Source: Mycobacterium asiaticum
GTDB lineage: Bacteria; Actinomycetota; Actinomycetes; Mycobacteriales; Mycobacteriaceae
Direction of reading: 5' to 3'
DNA: 64,000 bases
Assembly: GCF_001673635.1 (NCBI RefSeq)
Contig: NZ_LZMH01000069.1
Location: 124,001-188,000 of the forward strand
The notes under the pieces were generated by a model. It was not told the DNA's origin, did not search any database, and worked only from the letters and a program-made list of their open reading frames with translations. Below, in pieces: positions 25,247-32,703 of the stretch (within the stretch, counting starts at the first letter, position 1; each line of letters starts with the position of its first letter). The position numbers and the translations under genes are program-made.

Positions 25247-26469
25247 CTCAGGCCGATCGGCAGCGACTCGTACACGGTCATGTTGTTGCACAGATTGGGC
25301 AGCTGCAGTTGGGGCTCGCCGAGTTCGATCCTGTTGGTGTGCAACAGGATTTCGTCGAGTGCCGCCCGCACCTCGGCGCGGGCCAGCATCGCGCCCAAGC
25401 AGTGATGGGCACCCCCGCCTCCGAAGGACTGGTGTGGGTTCGGATCCCGGCGGATGTCGAACCGGTAAGGATCGGCGAAGACGTCCTCGTCCCGGTTCGC
25501 CGAGCGCAGCATGGTGACCACCCGCGCACCCTCCGGGATAAGCGCGTCCCCAAGTCGCACGTCCTTGGTCGCCCCGCGCACCCAGAAGATGATCGGCGTG
25601 GAATAGCGGATCACCTCTTCGACCGCGGTGGGACGCGATTGTGGATCGGACCGATAGGCGGCGATCTGGTCGGGGTTGGCCACGAATGCGCGGATGCCGT
25701 CACACAGCGCATTGCGAGTCGTGTCGGCGCCGGCCAAGCCGAGGATGAAGAAGAAGATCTCCAACTCGTTGGCCGGCAGCAGGAAGCTATCCCCGGATTC
25801 CGAGGTGATCTCGGTCGTACACAGGGCGCTCCAGATGTCGTCGACCGGATGTGCCCGCTTCTGCGCCGTCAACTCGCTGGCGTATTGGAACAGCTCCATG
25901 AACGGCATCAGGTCCTCGCCCTCTGGAACCGACATCTGCGCCCCTGCGCTCTTCAACACCCGATCGATCAGGCCGAAAACCCGCGGCCGGTCCGCCTCGG
26001 GGATACCCACGATGTCGCCGATCACCGAGATCGGCAGCCCCGCGGCGAGATCGACGAACTCGCCGCCACCGTTGTTCAGCAACTCGCCGGCCATCGCGGC
26101 GGCCCTGGCGCGAATCCCGTCCTCCAACTTGGCTACCGCGCGGGGCGTGAAGGCACGAGTGATGACTCGGCGACGGATGGTGTGATCCGGCGGGTCCAGG
26201 CTGACGATTGCCGGGTAAGCGTCGAAGAGCGGCACATCCTGGATGAGCGGACCCCTTGTGGCGGTGAACGATTCATAGTCGCGATGCACCCGGGCCACGT
26301 CGGCGTGCTTGGTGCACACCCAGAACTCGCGGCCCACCGCCGACTTGACGTCATCGGTGAGTTGTTGATGGAACACTGGCGCACGGGCCCGCAACTGCGC
26401 GAACAGGCCCTCCGGGAAGGACGACGCCCAAACGTCCGGATGAGCCAGATCGATTGCGGTTTCCGTCAT
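25243..26469 (-). CDS. Cytochrome P450
   Basis: 408 aa soluble bacterial class I P450. I-helix oxygen-activation motif LAGADTTRNAL, K-helix ExxR in EEVIRYSTPI, and heme loop FGGGGAHHCLGAMLAR with the cysteine ligand near residue 357. LDPPDHTIRRRVITRAFTPR is the C-helix region. No ferredoxin or reductase gene is adjacent. The start codon overlaps the stop of the upstream TetR gene (ATGA), so the two are translationally coupled and share a promoter with a palindromic operator. Substrate unknown; CYP family was not assigned. Confidence 0.9.
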   Translation of the reverse strand: MTETAIDLAHPDVWASSFPEGLFAQLRARAPVFHQQLTDDVKSAVGREFWVCTKHADVARVHRDYESFTATRGPLIQDVPLFDAYPAIVSLDPPDHTIRRRVITRAFTPRAVAKLEDGIRARAAAMAGELLNNGGGEFVDLAAGLPISVIGDIVGIPEADRPRVFGLIDRVLKSAGAQMSVPEGEDLMPFMELFQYASELTAQKRAHPVDDIWSALCTTEITSESGDSFLLPANELEIFFFILGLAGADTTRNALCDGIRAFVANPDQIAAYRSDPQSRPTAVEEVIRYSTPIIFWVRGATKDVRLGDALIPEGARVVTMLRSANRDEDVFADPYRFDIRRDPNPHQSFGGGGAHHCLGAMLARAEVRAALDEILLHTNRIELGEPQLQLPNLCNNMTVYESLPIGLS

Positions 26470-26999
26470 TTGATTTCCTTACGCAGTCCGTTCAGAATCA
26501 CCCGCAACCCGTAGCTGAATGTCCGGTCGCCGAGGGCGCCCAGGTGTGCAAGCTGCACCGAACCCAGCAGGTGCACGTAGAGCGTGGCATGAGCCGCCTC
26601 GAAATCTCTTTTGGGCAAGCCGGATTGGTGCAATATGGCGCGGGAGGCGCGATCCATCTCGGTGGCCGCGGCGGTGTGTGGGTGTTCCTGGAGCAGGCCC
26701 GCGATGCCCGGGACCTCGATGAGCACCTTGAAGGCGTTGGTGTAGAGCGCAACCAGTTTGGACTCCCAGCCACCCTTTTGAGGCACTTCGATCTGCGCCA
26801 GCACCGATTCGATCAGCAAATCGAGCAGTTCACGTTTGTCGCGCACGTGGTAGTACACCGACGACGGTCGCGTGCCTGCCTCTGCCGCCAGGGCGCGGAT
26901 CGTCACCTGTTTCACACCCACGCGCTTGGCCATCTGCCACAGGTGCTTGGTCAGGTGCGCGCGGTCCAGGGCGCCGTACCGCAGCACCGGCGTCTGCAT
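26466..26999 (-). CDS. TetR-family regulator coupled to the P450
   Basis: 177 aa. HTH at about 14-60: VGVKQVTIRALAAEAGTRPS with recognition helix and VYYHVRDKRELLDLLI. The C-terminal domain resembles the tetracycline-repressor TetR_C group. ATG 26999 was chosen because the domain starts there and the longer frame to 27224 crosses the operator. The gene precedes the P450 with a 4-nt overlap and lies 17 nt downstream of a 30-bp palindrome, which suggests autoregulation and substrate induction of the P450. Confidence 0.85.
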   Translation of the reverse strand: MQTPVLRYGALDRAHLTKHLWQMAKRVGVKQVTIRALAAEAGTRPSSVYYHVRDKRELLDLLIESVLAQIEVPQKGGWESKLVALYTNAFKVLIEVPGIAGLLQEHPHTAAATEMDRASRAILHQSGLPKRDFEAAHATLYVHLLGSVQLAHLGALGDRTFSYGLRVILNGLRKEIK

Positions 27000-27015
27000 C
27001 CCCGCACCCCCGTTT

Positions 27016-27045
27016 CGAACAGCGTTCTGATTAGAACAGTGTTCG
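27016..27045. promoter_or_regulatory. 30-bp palindromic operator of the TetR-P450 operon
   Basis: CGAACAGCGTTCT (27016-27028), spacer GATT, and AGAACAGTGTTCG (27033-27045) are reverse complements at 12 of 13 positions. The element sits 17 nt upstream of the TetR start. Size and symmetry fit binding by TetR dimers. AT-rich GATTAGAAC near its centre could include the promoter -10. Confidence 0.75.
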
Positions 27046-27114
27046 ACAAGGCTGTCAACGATTGCGGCGAGCGGGTGCGGCGCAAGGGCGTCATCGGGCC
27101 GACCGATCGACCGA

Positions 27115-27966
27115 TCAGCGGCTCTGCCGCGCACGCCACTGGCGGGGCGTGCCACCGTGGGTACGGCTGAACAAACGGCTGAAATACCCGGGATCGGCGA
27201 TGCCGACCCGCCTGGCCACCTCACCGACGGGAAGTTCGGTCTCGGTCAACAGTTCGCGCGCTTCGGCCATCCGGCGTTCAATAATCCACTCCTGCACTGT
27301 TCGTCCGGTGCGACGGCGCACCACTGTGGTCAAGTGCCCGGGTGTCATGCCTACCTCACCCGCGACGTCGCGCAGCGACAGCGGCTCACCGAGCCGTCTG
27401 TCGATCACCTCGAACACCTCGGCCAGCAGCGGCTCCCCGCTACGCCGTAGATCGGCCACCACGTCACTGGCCAAACGCGCCAGTTCGATCAGTAAGAGGG
27501 TCAAATGCGCCAGCGCGGCCTGCCGGTAGCCCTGCAGACGCTGCGTCAATTCCGTTTCGATCGATCGGATCGTGTCATCCCACGCCGCTCGCCGGGCCAC
27601 CGGCACCTCCAGCGCGAGCACGCCACCCGACTGCCCGTGCAGGAAAGGGAACAACAGGGGGTGGGTTTGCCAGGCCGGCCACGGCGACCGCGCATCCTCG
27701 CCGAGGGCGGCCGGGTCGAAGAACACAGCGACCCCGTCTTCCGCGGGAACCACCCGGCCCGGATCGAGCACCTTGCCTGGCGCCGCCACGTACACCATTC
27801 CCGTCCGGGCGACGTACCAGAGCGCAGGAAAGTCGTGGATGTGCGGCCGCGGTTCGACGAGCTCGTCGTGCCGGGCGATCGACACCGGGGGTGTGTCCGG
27901 GCCGGTCCGGTACCGGTAAACGGGTACGCCGCCGCGGTGCTGGACGAGTCGGGCCGGCTGAGTCAT
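27115..27966 (-). CDS. AraC-family transcriptional regulator
   Basis: 283 aa. The N-terminal cupin-like sensor half includes HDELVEPRPHIHDFPALWYV. The C-terminal AraC/XylS domain (about 185-280) has two HTHs: LSLRDVAGEVGMTPGHLTTVVRR and LPVGEVARRVGIADPGYFSRLF followed by HGGTPRQWR. ATG 27966 (MTQPARL) is chosen over GTG-type upstream codons; the alternative at 28002 adds 12 residues. It is divergent from a small-molecule methyltransferase 65 nt away, its likely target. Confidence 0.87.
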   Translation of the reverse strand: MTQPARLVQHRGGVPVYRYRTGPDTPPVSIARHDELVEPRPHIHDFPALWYVARTGMVYVAAPGKVLDPGRVVPAEDGVAVFFDPAALGEDARSPWPAWQTHPLLFPFLHGQSGGVLALEVPVARRAAWDDTIRSIETELTQRLQGYRQAALAHLTLLLIELARLASDVVADLRRSGEPLLAEVFEVIDRRLGEPLSLRDVAGEVGMTPGHLTTVVRRRTGRTVQEWIIERRMAEARELLTETELPVGEVARRVGIADPGYFSRLFSRTHGGTPRQWRARQSR

Positions 27967-28031
27967 ATGGCCAAAGATAGTCCCAATTTCGGCAACGATC
28001 ACCCAATTACTCAGCCGAGCAATGGCTCAGC

Positions 28032-28685
28032 ATGGAGCGTATGACCAAACATCATCCGCATGACTACCTGCCGGCCACCGGTCATGACGCGTTCCTGCCG
28101 GCCTACGACCTGATCGCGCGCCTGATGGGGTTCAAGGGCGTCTACCAGCGACTCGTTACGCAGGCCGATATCTCCGATGGTCACCGCGTATTGGAAATCG
28201 GTTGCGGTACGGGCAATCTAGCACTAGAAGTCAAGCGCGCCCACCCCTCGGCGGACGTCACCGGCTCCGATCCGGACCCACGGATACTGGAAGTGGCGAA
28301 ACGAAAAGCGGCCGGGATGAGCCGGATTCGCTTCGAACAGGGCTATGCCCAACGGCTCCCCTATTCCGACGGCGAGTTCGACCGGGTGCTGTCGTCGATG
28401 ATGCTGCACCATCTGGACAGCGAGGCGAAGACCGCAGCGGCCGCGGAGATTTACCGGGTGTTGCGTCCCGGCGGCAGGCTGCACCTGGTGGACATCGGCG
28501 GCGACGCGCACAGCGGGGGCCTGATGTCGCGACTCATCCGGCGCAACCATCACGCGGCGGGCAACTTCGGCGACGCGATCCCGCGGTTGCTGCGCGACGC
28601 GGGCTTCGACTGCACCGAAGTCGCCTCCCACCGGCAACGGATCGTCGGGCAGCTGACCTACTACCAGGCGACACGTCCGACGTAG
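28032..28685 (+). CDS. Class I SAM-dependent methyltransferase
   Basis: 217 aa, unrelated to the TIGR00027-type enzymes nearby. Motif I VLEIGCGTGNLAL (about 52-64), acidic motif TGSDPDPRIL, FDRVLSSMMLHHL (motif IV-like) and VLRPGGRLHLVDIGG (motif VI-like) mark a UbiE/ArsM-type fold. The substrate is unknown; ArsM-type cysteine triplets are absent, so arsenite methylation is unlikely. It is divergent from the AraC regulator. ATG 28032 or 28041 are both possible starts. Confidence 0.85.
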   Translation: MERMTKHHPHDYLPATGHDAFLPAYDLIARLMGFKGVYQRLVTQADISDGHRVLEIGCGTGNLALEVKRAHPSADVTGSDPDPRILEVAKRKAAGMSRIRFEQGYAQRLPYSDGEFDRVLSSMMLHHLDSEAKTAAAAEIYRVLRPGGRLHLVDIGGDAHSGGLMSRLIRRNHHAAGNFGDAIPRLLRDAGFDCTEVASHRQRIVGQLTYYQATRPT

Positions 28686-28708
28686 TCACGCTCGCCGGGC
28701 AAGCACGC

Positions 28709-29941
28709 TCAGCGCTGGTCGATCGCCACCTTCACCGCACCGCTTTCACCCTGATCGGCTACTGCCAGAAACGCCTCCCGCCACTGCTCCAGCCGGAACG
28801 CGTGCGTGAGCATGGGCCGCAGATCGATGCGGCCGGCCGTCACCAGATCGAGGTAGTGCTCGATGGCATGCTTGCGCTGACCGTCGACTTCCTCGACGCC
28901 GAAGGCGTTGGAGCCGACCCAGCTGATCTCCTTGAAGTACAGCGGGCTCCACTCCCAGCGGCCGGGCGCGTGCACCCCGGCCTTGACCAGCGTCCCCCGC
29001 GCGCGCAGCACCCGCACCCCGACCTCGAATGTCTCCGGCTTGCCCACCGTGTCATAGACGACGTCGACGGCACCGGGATAGGCCATTGGCAAGCCCAGTA
29101 ACGGTTGGCGTAATCGTCCGCCGCCCCAGGCGACGAGTTCCTCGACGAGAACCGACCGTGGTTCGTGCGCAAGGACTTTGGCCGCACCGAACCGTCGGGC
29201 CAGCTCGGCTTGAGCATCGAACCGCGCCACGACCGCCACCGCCACGTCCGGGTACAGGGCGCCCAAGATGGCGACCGCGCACAGGCCGAGCGAACCTGCG
29301 CCGTACACCAGGGCCCGGCCCGAACGGGGCGGTGGGTGGCGGGTGATCGCATGCAGGGAAACCGAGAACGGGTCGGCGAACACCGCGGCCTCGTCCGGCA
29401 TCGAATCCGCAACGGGAAACAACATGCTGTCATGGGCCGGCATCAACTCGGCGTATCCGCCGGTGACATCGGCCGACACCCCGGTGTGAATGCCGGGCTT
29501 GATGTCACCGTCGGTGAAGCTCCAGCACAGGCTGTAGTCGCCGCTTTCGCAGGCGGGGCACGGCGGCGCGATGCCACGGGGCCCGCACGACAGCCACGGG
29601 TTCAGCACCACCCGCTGCCCCGCCTCGAGGCCCCTGGCCCGCGGCCCCAGCTCGACCACCTCGGCGACCACTTCATGCCCCATCACCTGCGGGAAGGAGC
29701 AGAACGCGGCCAGGGCGTTGTCGGCATCGTCGGCGCCGAAGTCCAGCAGAATCTGCTTGGAGTCCGACCCGCAGATGCCGGTCAACAGCGGCCGGGTAAT
29801 CACCCAGTCCTCATGCAGCAGAACGGGATCCGGCACATCTCGCAACGCCGTGGGGGTACGGGCCAGGTTCTGTACCAGCGGACCCGCGTGCTCGGGGACC
29901 CCGACGTCCTCGGCCTGCACCCCGTAGACCAGCGCTCTCAT
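28709..29941 (-). CDS. Zinc-dependent alcohol dehydrogenase (MDR family)
   Basis: 410 aa. Catalytic zinc ligands in LLTGICGSDSKQ (Cys) and VMGHEVVAEV (His-Glu); structural-zinc cysteine cluster in CPACESGDYSLC preceded by LSCGPRG. The NAD(P) fold is LVYGAGSLGLCAVAIL with VAVVARFDAQAELA. Longer than most MDR dehydrogenases because of an N-terminal extension of about 45 residues (MRALVYGV...). ATG 29941 overlaps the stop of the upstream SDR by 4 nt (ATGA), indicating an operon and a shared alcohol/aldehyde pathway. Substrate unknown. Confidence 0.88.
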   Translation of the reverse strand: MRALVYGVQAEDVGVPEHAGPLVQNLARTPTALRDVPDPVLLHEDWVITRPLLTGICGSDSKQILLDFGADDADNALAAFCSFPQVMGHEVVAEVVELGPRARGLEAGQRVVLNPWLSCGPRGIAPPCPACESGDYSLCWSFTDGDIKPGIHTGVSADVTGGYAELMPAHDSMLFPVADSMPDEAAVFADPFSVSLHAITRHPPPRSGRALVYGAGSLGLCAVAILGALYPDVAVAVVARFDAQAELARRFGAAKVLAHEPRSVLVEELVAWGGGRLRQPLLGLPMAYPGAVDVVYDTVGKPETFEVGVRVLRARGTLVKAGVHAPGRWEWSPLYFKEISWVGSNAFGVEEVDGQRKHAIEHYLDLVTAGRIDLRPMLTHAFRLEQWREAFLAVADQGESGAVKVAIDQR

Positions 29942-30699
29942 TGCGATGCCATGCCGGCGATGAACGCATCGAGGTCCGCGTTCTTCGCGTCGACCACGGC
30001 CTTCAGATCCGGCAGGTAGTGCTCGAAGCGCTCGCTGTCCAGTGCCGCGATGATGCCCGCCGCGACTTCCCCGGGTGCCACCTTCGGGCCGTGGTAGCGG
30101 GGCTCGTCGTTGTCGGGACGATCCCAGATCTCGGTGTCTACCGGACCAAGCTGGATCAGCTTCACCGAGACTCCGGTGCCCGCCAGATCCATCGCCATGG
30201 CCTCGCTCCACCCGGATAGTGCGAACTTGCTTGCACAATAGGCTGTTTCGTTGACGATACCCAGTCGTCCCGCGACGCTGGCCACGTTGACGACGACGCC
30301 CGAGCGGCGGGCCAGCATGCGCGGCAGTAGTGCCAGCGTCAGCCGCATCGGCGCGAAGAAGTTCACCCGCATCACGCCCTCGACCTCGTCGGGTTTGAGC
30401 GCAGTCACGGCCCGGCGTTTGGGCACCGCCGCGTTGTTCACCAGCACGTCGATGCCGCCCAGCGCGTGCCACGCCTGCAAGGCCAGCCGACTCGCCGCCA
30501 CCCCGTCCGCGAGATCGGCGACCCACATCACCGACTCGGGCGAGTCCGCGCGGCAGTCGGCGAGGACGTCGGCCAGGCGATCCTCCCGGCGGGCGATCAG
30601 GCCCACCACCGCCCCCTGCGCGGCCACCGCTCTCGCCAGCGCCGCGCCGACACCCGATGAGGCCCCCGTGATGAGCACTCGTTTGCCTGCCAGAGTCAT
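29938..30699 (-). CDS. Short-chain dehydrogenase/reductase
   Basis: 253 aa classical SDR with a complete active site: TGASSGVG (about 11-18), NNAAVPK, catalytic Ser in VNVASVAGR, Tyr-x3-Lys in ETAYCASKFALSGW, and LGPVDTEI. NAD(P)-dependent carbonyl/alcohol oxidoreductase. It is translationally coupled to the Zn alcohol dehydrogenase downstream. Specific substrate unknown. Confidence 0.9.
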   Translation of the reverse strand: MTLAGKRVLITGASSGVGAALARAVAAQGAVVGLIARREDRLADVLADCRADSPESVMWVADLADGVAASRLALQAWHALGGIDVLVNNAAVPKRRAVTALKPDEVEGVMRVNFFAPMRLTLALLPRMLARRSGVVVNVASVAGRLGIVNETAYCASKFALSGWSEAMAMDLAGTGVSVKLIQLGPVDTEIWDRPDNDEPRYHGPKVAPGEVAAGIIAALDSERFEHYLPDLKAVVDAKNADLDAFIAGMASQ

Positions 30700-30803
30700 G
30701 GGTTACAGGTTGCCGCTAAGCCGGCCGACCCGCAGCCACTTTGCCGGTCAAAGTTTGTTACGTTGGCTAAAGATCAACGGCTATCTGGCGAATGAGGCAC
30801 TGC

Positions 30804-31757
30804 ATGACGTCCTCCGGTTCCGCACGATACGAGGGAGACAGCTGGGATCTGGCGTCCAGCGTCGGAGTGACCGCCACCATGGTCGCGGCCGCGCGCGCAA
30901 TGGCGACCCGCGCGGAAAATCCGCTCATCGACGACCCGTTCGCCGAGCCGCTGGTGCGGGCCGTCGGCATCGATGTGCTCACCCGGCTGGCGACCGGCGA
31001 ACTCAGTGCCGCCGACCTCGACGACGACCCCGAGCGCCCCTTCAACGCGGTAGCCACCGCCGCCGACAACATGGCCGTCCGCACCAAATTCTTCGACGAG
31101 TTCTTTTTGGACGCGGCCCGCGCCGGCATCACCCAGGCCGTGATCCTGGCCGCGGGACTGGACTCGCGTGCGTACCGGCTGCCCTGGCCGGGACGGACCG
31201 TCGTCTACGAAGTCGACCAACCGCAAGTCATCGAGTTCAAGTCACGCACGATGGCCAATTTGGGCGCTTACCCGCGCGCCGACCGCCGCACGGTCGCGGT
31301 AGACCTGCGCGATGACTGGCCCGCCGCCTTGCGCGCAGCGGGCTTCGACCCCGCCCTACCAACCGCCTGGAGCGCCGAAGGATTGCTCGGTTATTTGCCG
31401 CCGGATGCCCAGGACCGCTTGCTCGAGACCGTCACCGGGCTCAGCGCGTTGGGCAGCAGGATCGCCAGCGAAAGCATGAACAGGGTCGACGACGGGGACG
31501 AGGACCGGTTACGGGAGCGCATGCGGGCCGTCTCGGAGCGTTGGCGCGCGCACGGGCTCGATCTGGATATGACCACGCTCGTATACTTCGGTGACCGCAA
31601 CGAGGCCGCGGCCTACCTGACCGACCGCGGTTGGCTGATGACCAGCATCCCGCTACCGGAATTGCGTGCGACCAACGGACTTTCACCAGAGGTCGAGGAA
31701 GACGTACCCGCGGTGGAGATGTTGTACATCAGTGGCACCTTGTACACCACACATTGA
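30804..31757 (+). CDS. SAM-dependent methyltransferase, TIGR00027/PF04072 family (Rv0726c-like)
   Basis: 317 aa. SARYEGDSWDLASSVGVTATM N-terminus, SAM loop AVILAAGLDSRAYRL, VYEVDQPQVIEFK and AEGLLGYLP. ATG 30804 aligns with the family start; ATG 30792 is 4 codons earlier. A paralogue follows 15 nt downstream. In M. tuberculosis a similar tandem pair (Rv0726c/Rv0725c) lies at this place next to sppA, so this part of the window is syntenic. Substrate unknown. Confidence 0.87.
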   Translation: MTSSGSARYEGDSWDLASSVGVTATMVAAARAMATRAENPLIDDPFAEPLVRAVGIDVLTRLATGELSAADLDDDPERPFNAVATAADNMAVRTKFFDEFFLDAARAGITQAVILAAGLDSRAYRLPWPGRTVVYEVDQPQVIEFKSRTMANLGAYPRADRRTVAVDLRDDWPAALRAAGFDPALPTAWSAEGLLGYLPPDAQDRLLETVTGLSALGSRIASESMNRVDDGDEDRLRERMRAVSERWRAHGLDLDMTTLVYFGDRNEAAAYLTDRGWLMTSIPLPELRATNGLSPEVEEDVPAVEMLYISGTLYTTH

Positions 31758-31772
31758 GCAGACGGGACGGGT

Positions 31773-32684
31773 ATGGCACGCGCTCACGACGACAACTGGG
31801 ACCTCGCATCGAGCGTCGGTGCCACCGCGACCATGGTGGCCGCGGGGCGCGCGCTGGCGACCAAGTCCCCTGACGGCTTGATCCACGATCCGTTCGCTGA
31901 CCCGCTGGTTCGCGCGGTAGGGGTGGACTTCTTCACCAAGATGATCGACGGTGAGCTCGAACTCGAGTCCTTCGAGAATTTCTCGCCCGACCGCATGCAG
32001 GCGATGATCAACGGAATGGGCGTGCGCACCAAGTACTTTGATGAATACTTCGCGAACGCCACCAGCAACGGGGTGCGACAAGCCGTCATCCTGGCGTCCG
32101 GGCTGGACGCGCGCGCCTACCGGTTGCCTTGGCCGGACGGCATGGTGGTCTACGAGATTGACCAGCCGCAGGTGATCGAGTTCAAGACGTCGACCCTGGC
32201 CGGTATCGGCGCTGAACCCACCGCCACGCGGCGCCCGGTCGCGATCGACCTGCGGGGCGACTGGCCGGCGGCGTTGCAGGCGGCCGGTCTGGACGCGACG
32301 AAACCTGTTGCGTGGCTTGCCGAGGGTCTCCTGATCTACTTACCGCCGGACGCCCAGGACCGGCTCTTCGACAACATCACCGCACTCAGTGTGCCCGGCA
32401 GCACCGTAGCGACCGAATTCGTGCCCGGCATCATCGATTTCAACGCCGACCGGGTACGCGAGATGTCCGGTTCGTTGCGCAATCACGGTCTCGACGTCGA
32501 CATGGCGTCGCTGGTCTACTCCGGCGAGCGCAACCATGTGCTCGATTATCTGCGGGGTAAGGGGTGGGAAGTCGACGGCGTCACCCGCACCGACCTGTTC
32601 CGCCAAAACGGATTACCCGTTCGGGCCACCGAAGACGACGACCCACTCGGTGAGATCATCTTCATCAGCGGCGCGTTGCGCTGA
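31773..32684 (+). CDS. SAM-dependent methyltransferase, TIGR00027/PF04072 family (Rv0725c-like)
   Basis: 303 aa. DDNWDLASSVGATATM, AVILASGLDARAYRL, VYEIDQPQVIEFK and AEGLLIYLPPDAQDRLFDNI follow the family order. GGGACGGGT precedes the ATG. It is the second gene of a tandem operon and converges on sppA with 19 nt between stops. Substrate unknown; five members of this family in 22 kb suggest repeated duplication. Confidence 0.87.
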   Translation: MARAHDDNWDLASSVGATATMVAAGRALATKSPDGLIHDPFADPLVRAVGVDFFTKMIDGELELESFENFSPDRMQAMINGMGVRTKYFDEYFANATSNGVRQAVILASGLDARAYRLPWPDGMVVYEIDQPQVIEFKTSTLAGIGAEPTATRRPVAIDLRGDWPAALQAAGLDATKPVAWLAEGLLIYLPPDAQDRLFDNITALSVPGSTVATEFVPGIIDFNADRVREMSGSLRNHGLDVDMASLVYSGERNHVLDYLRGKGWEVDGVTRTDLFRQNGLPVRATEDDDPLGEIIFISGALR

Positions 32685-32703
32685 CCGCGCGCCGCGCTGG
32701 GAA

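Noticed and set aside
16630..30699. Accessory block as a prophage or integrative element
   Set aside because: No integrase, transposase, phage gene, att-like direct repeat or tRNA was found at its borders, and base composition looks like the rest.
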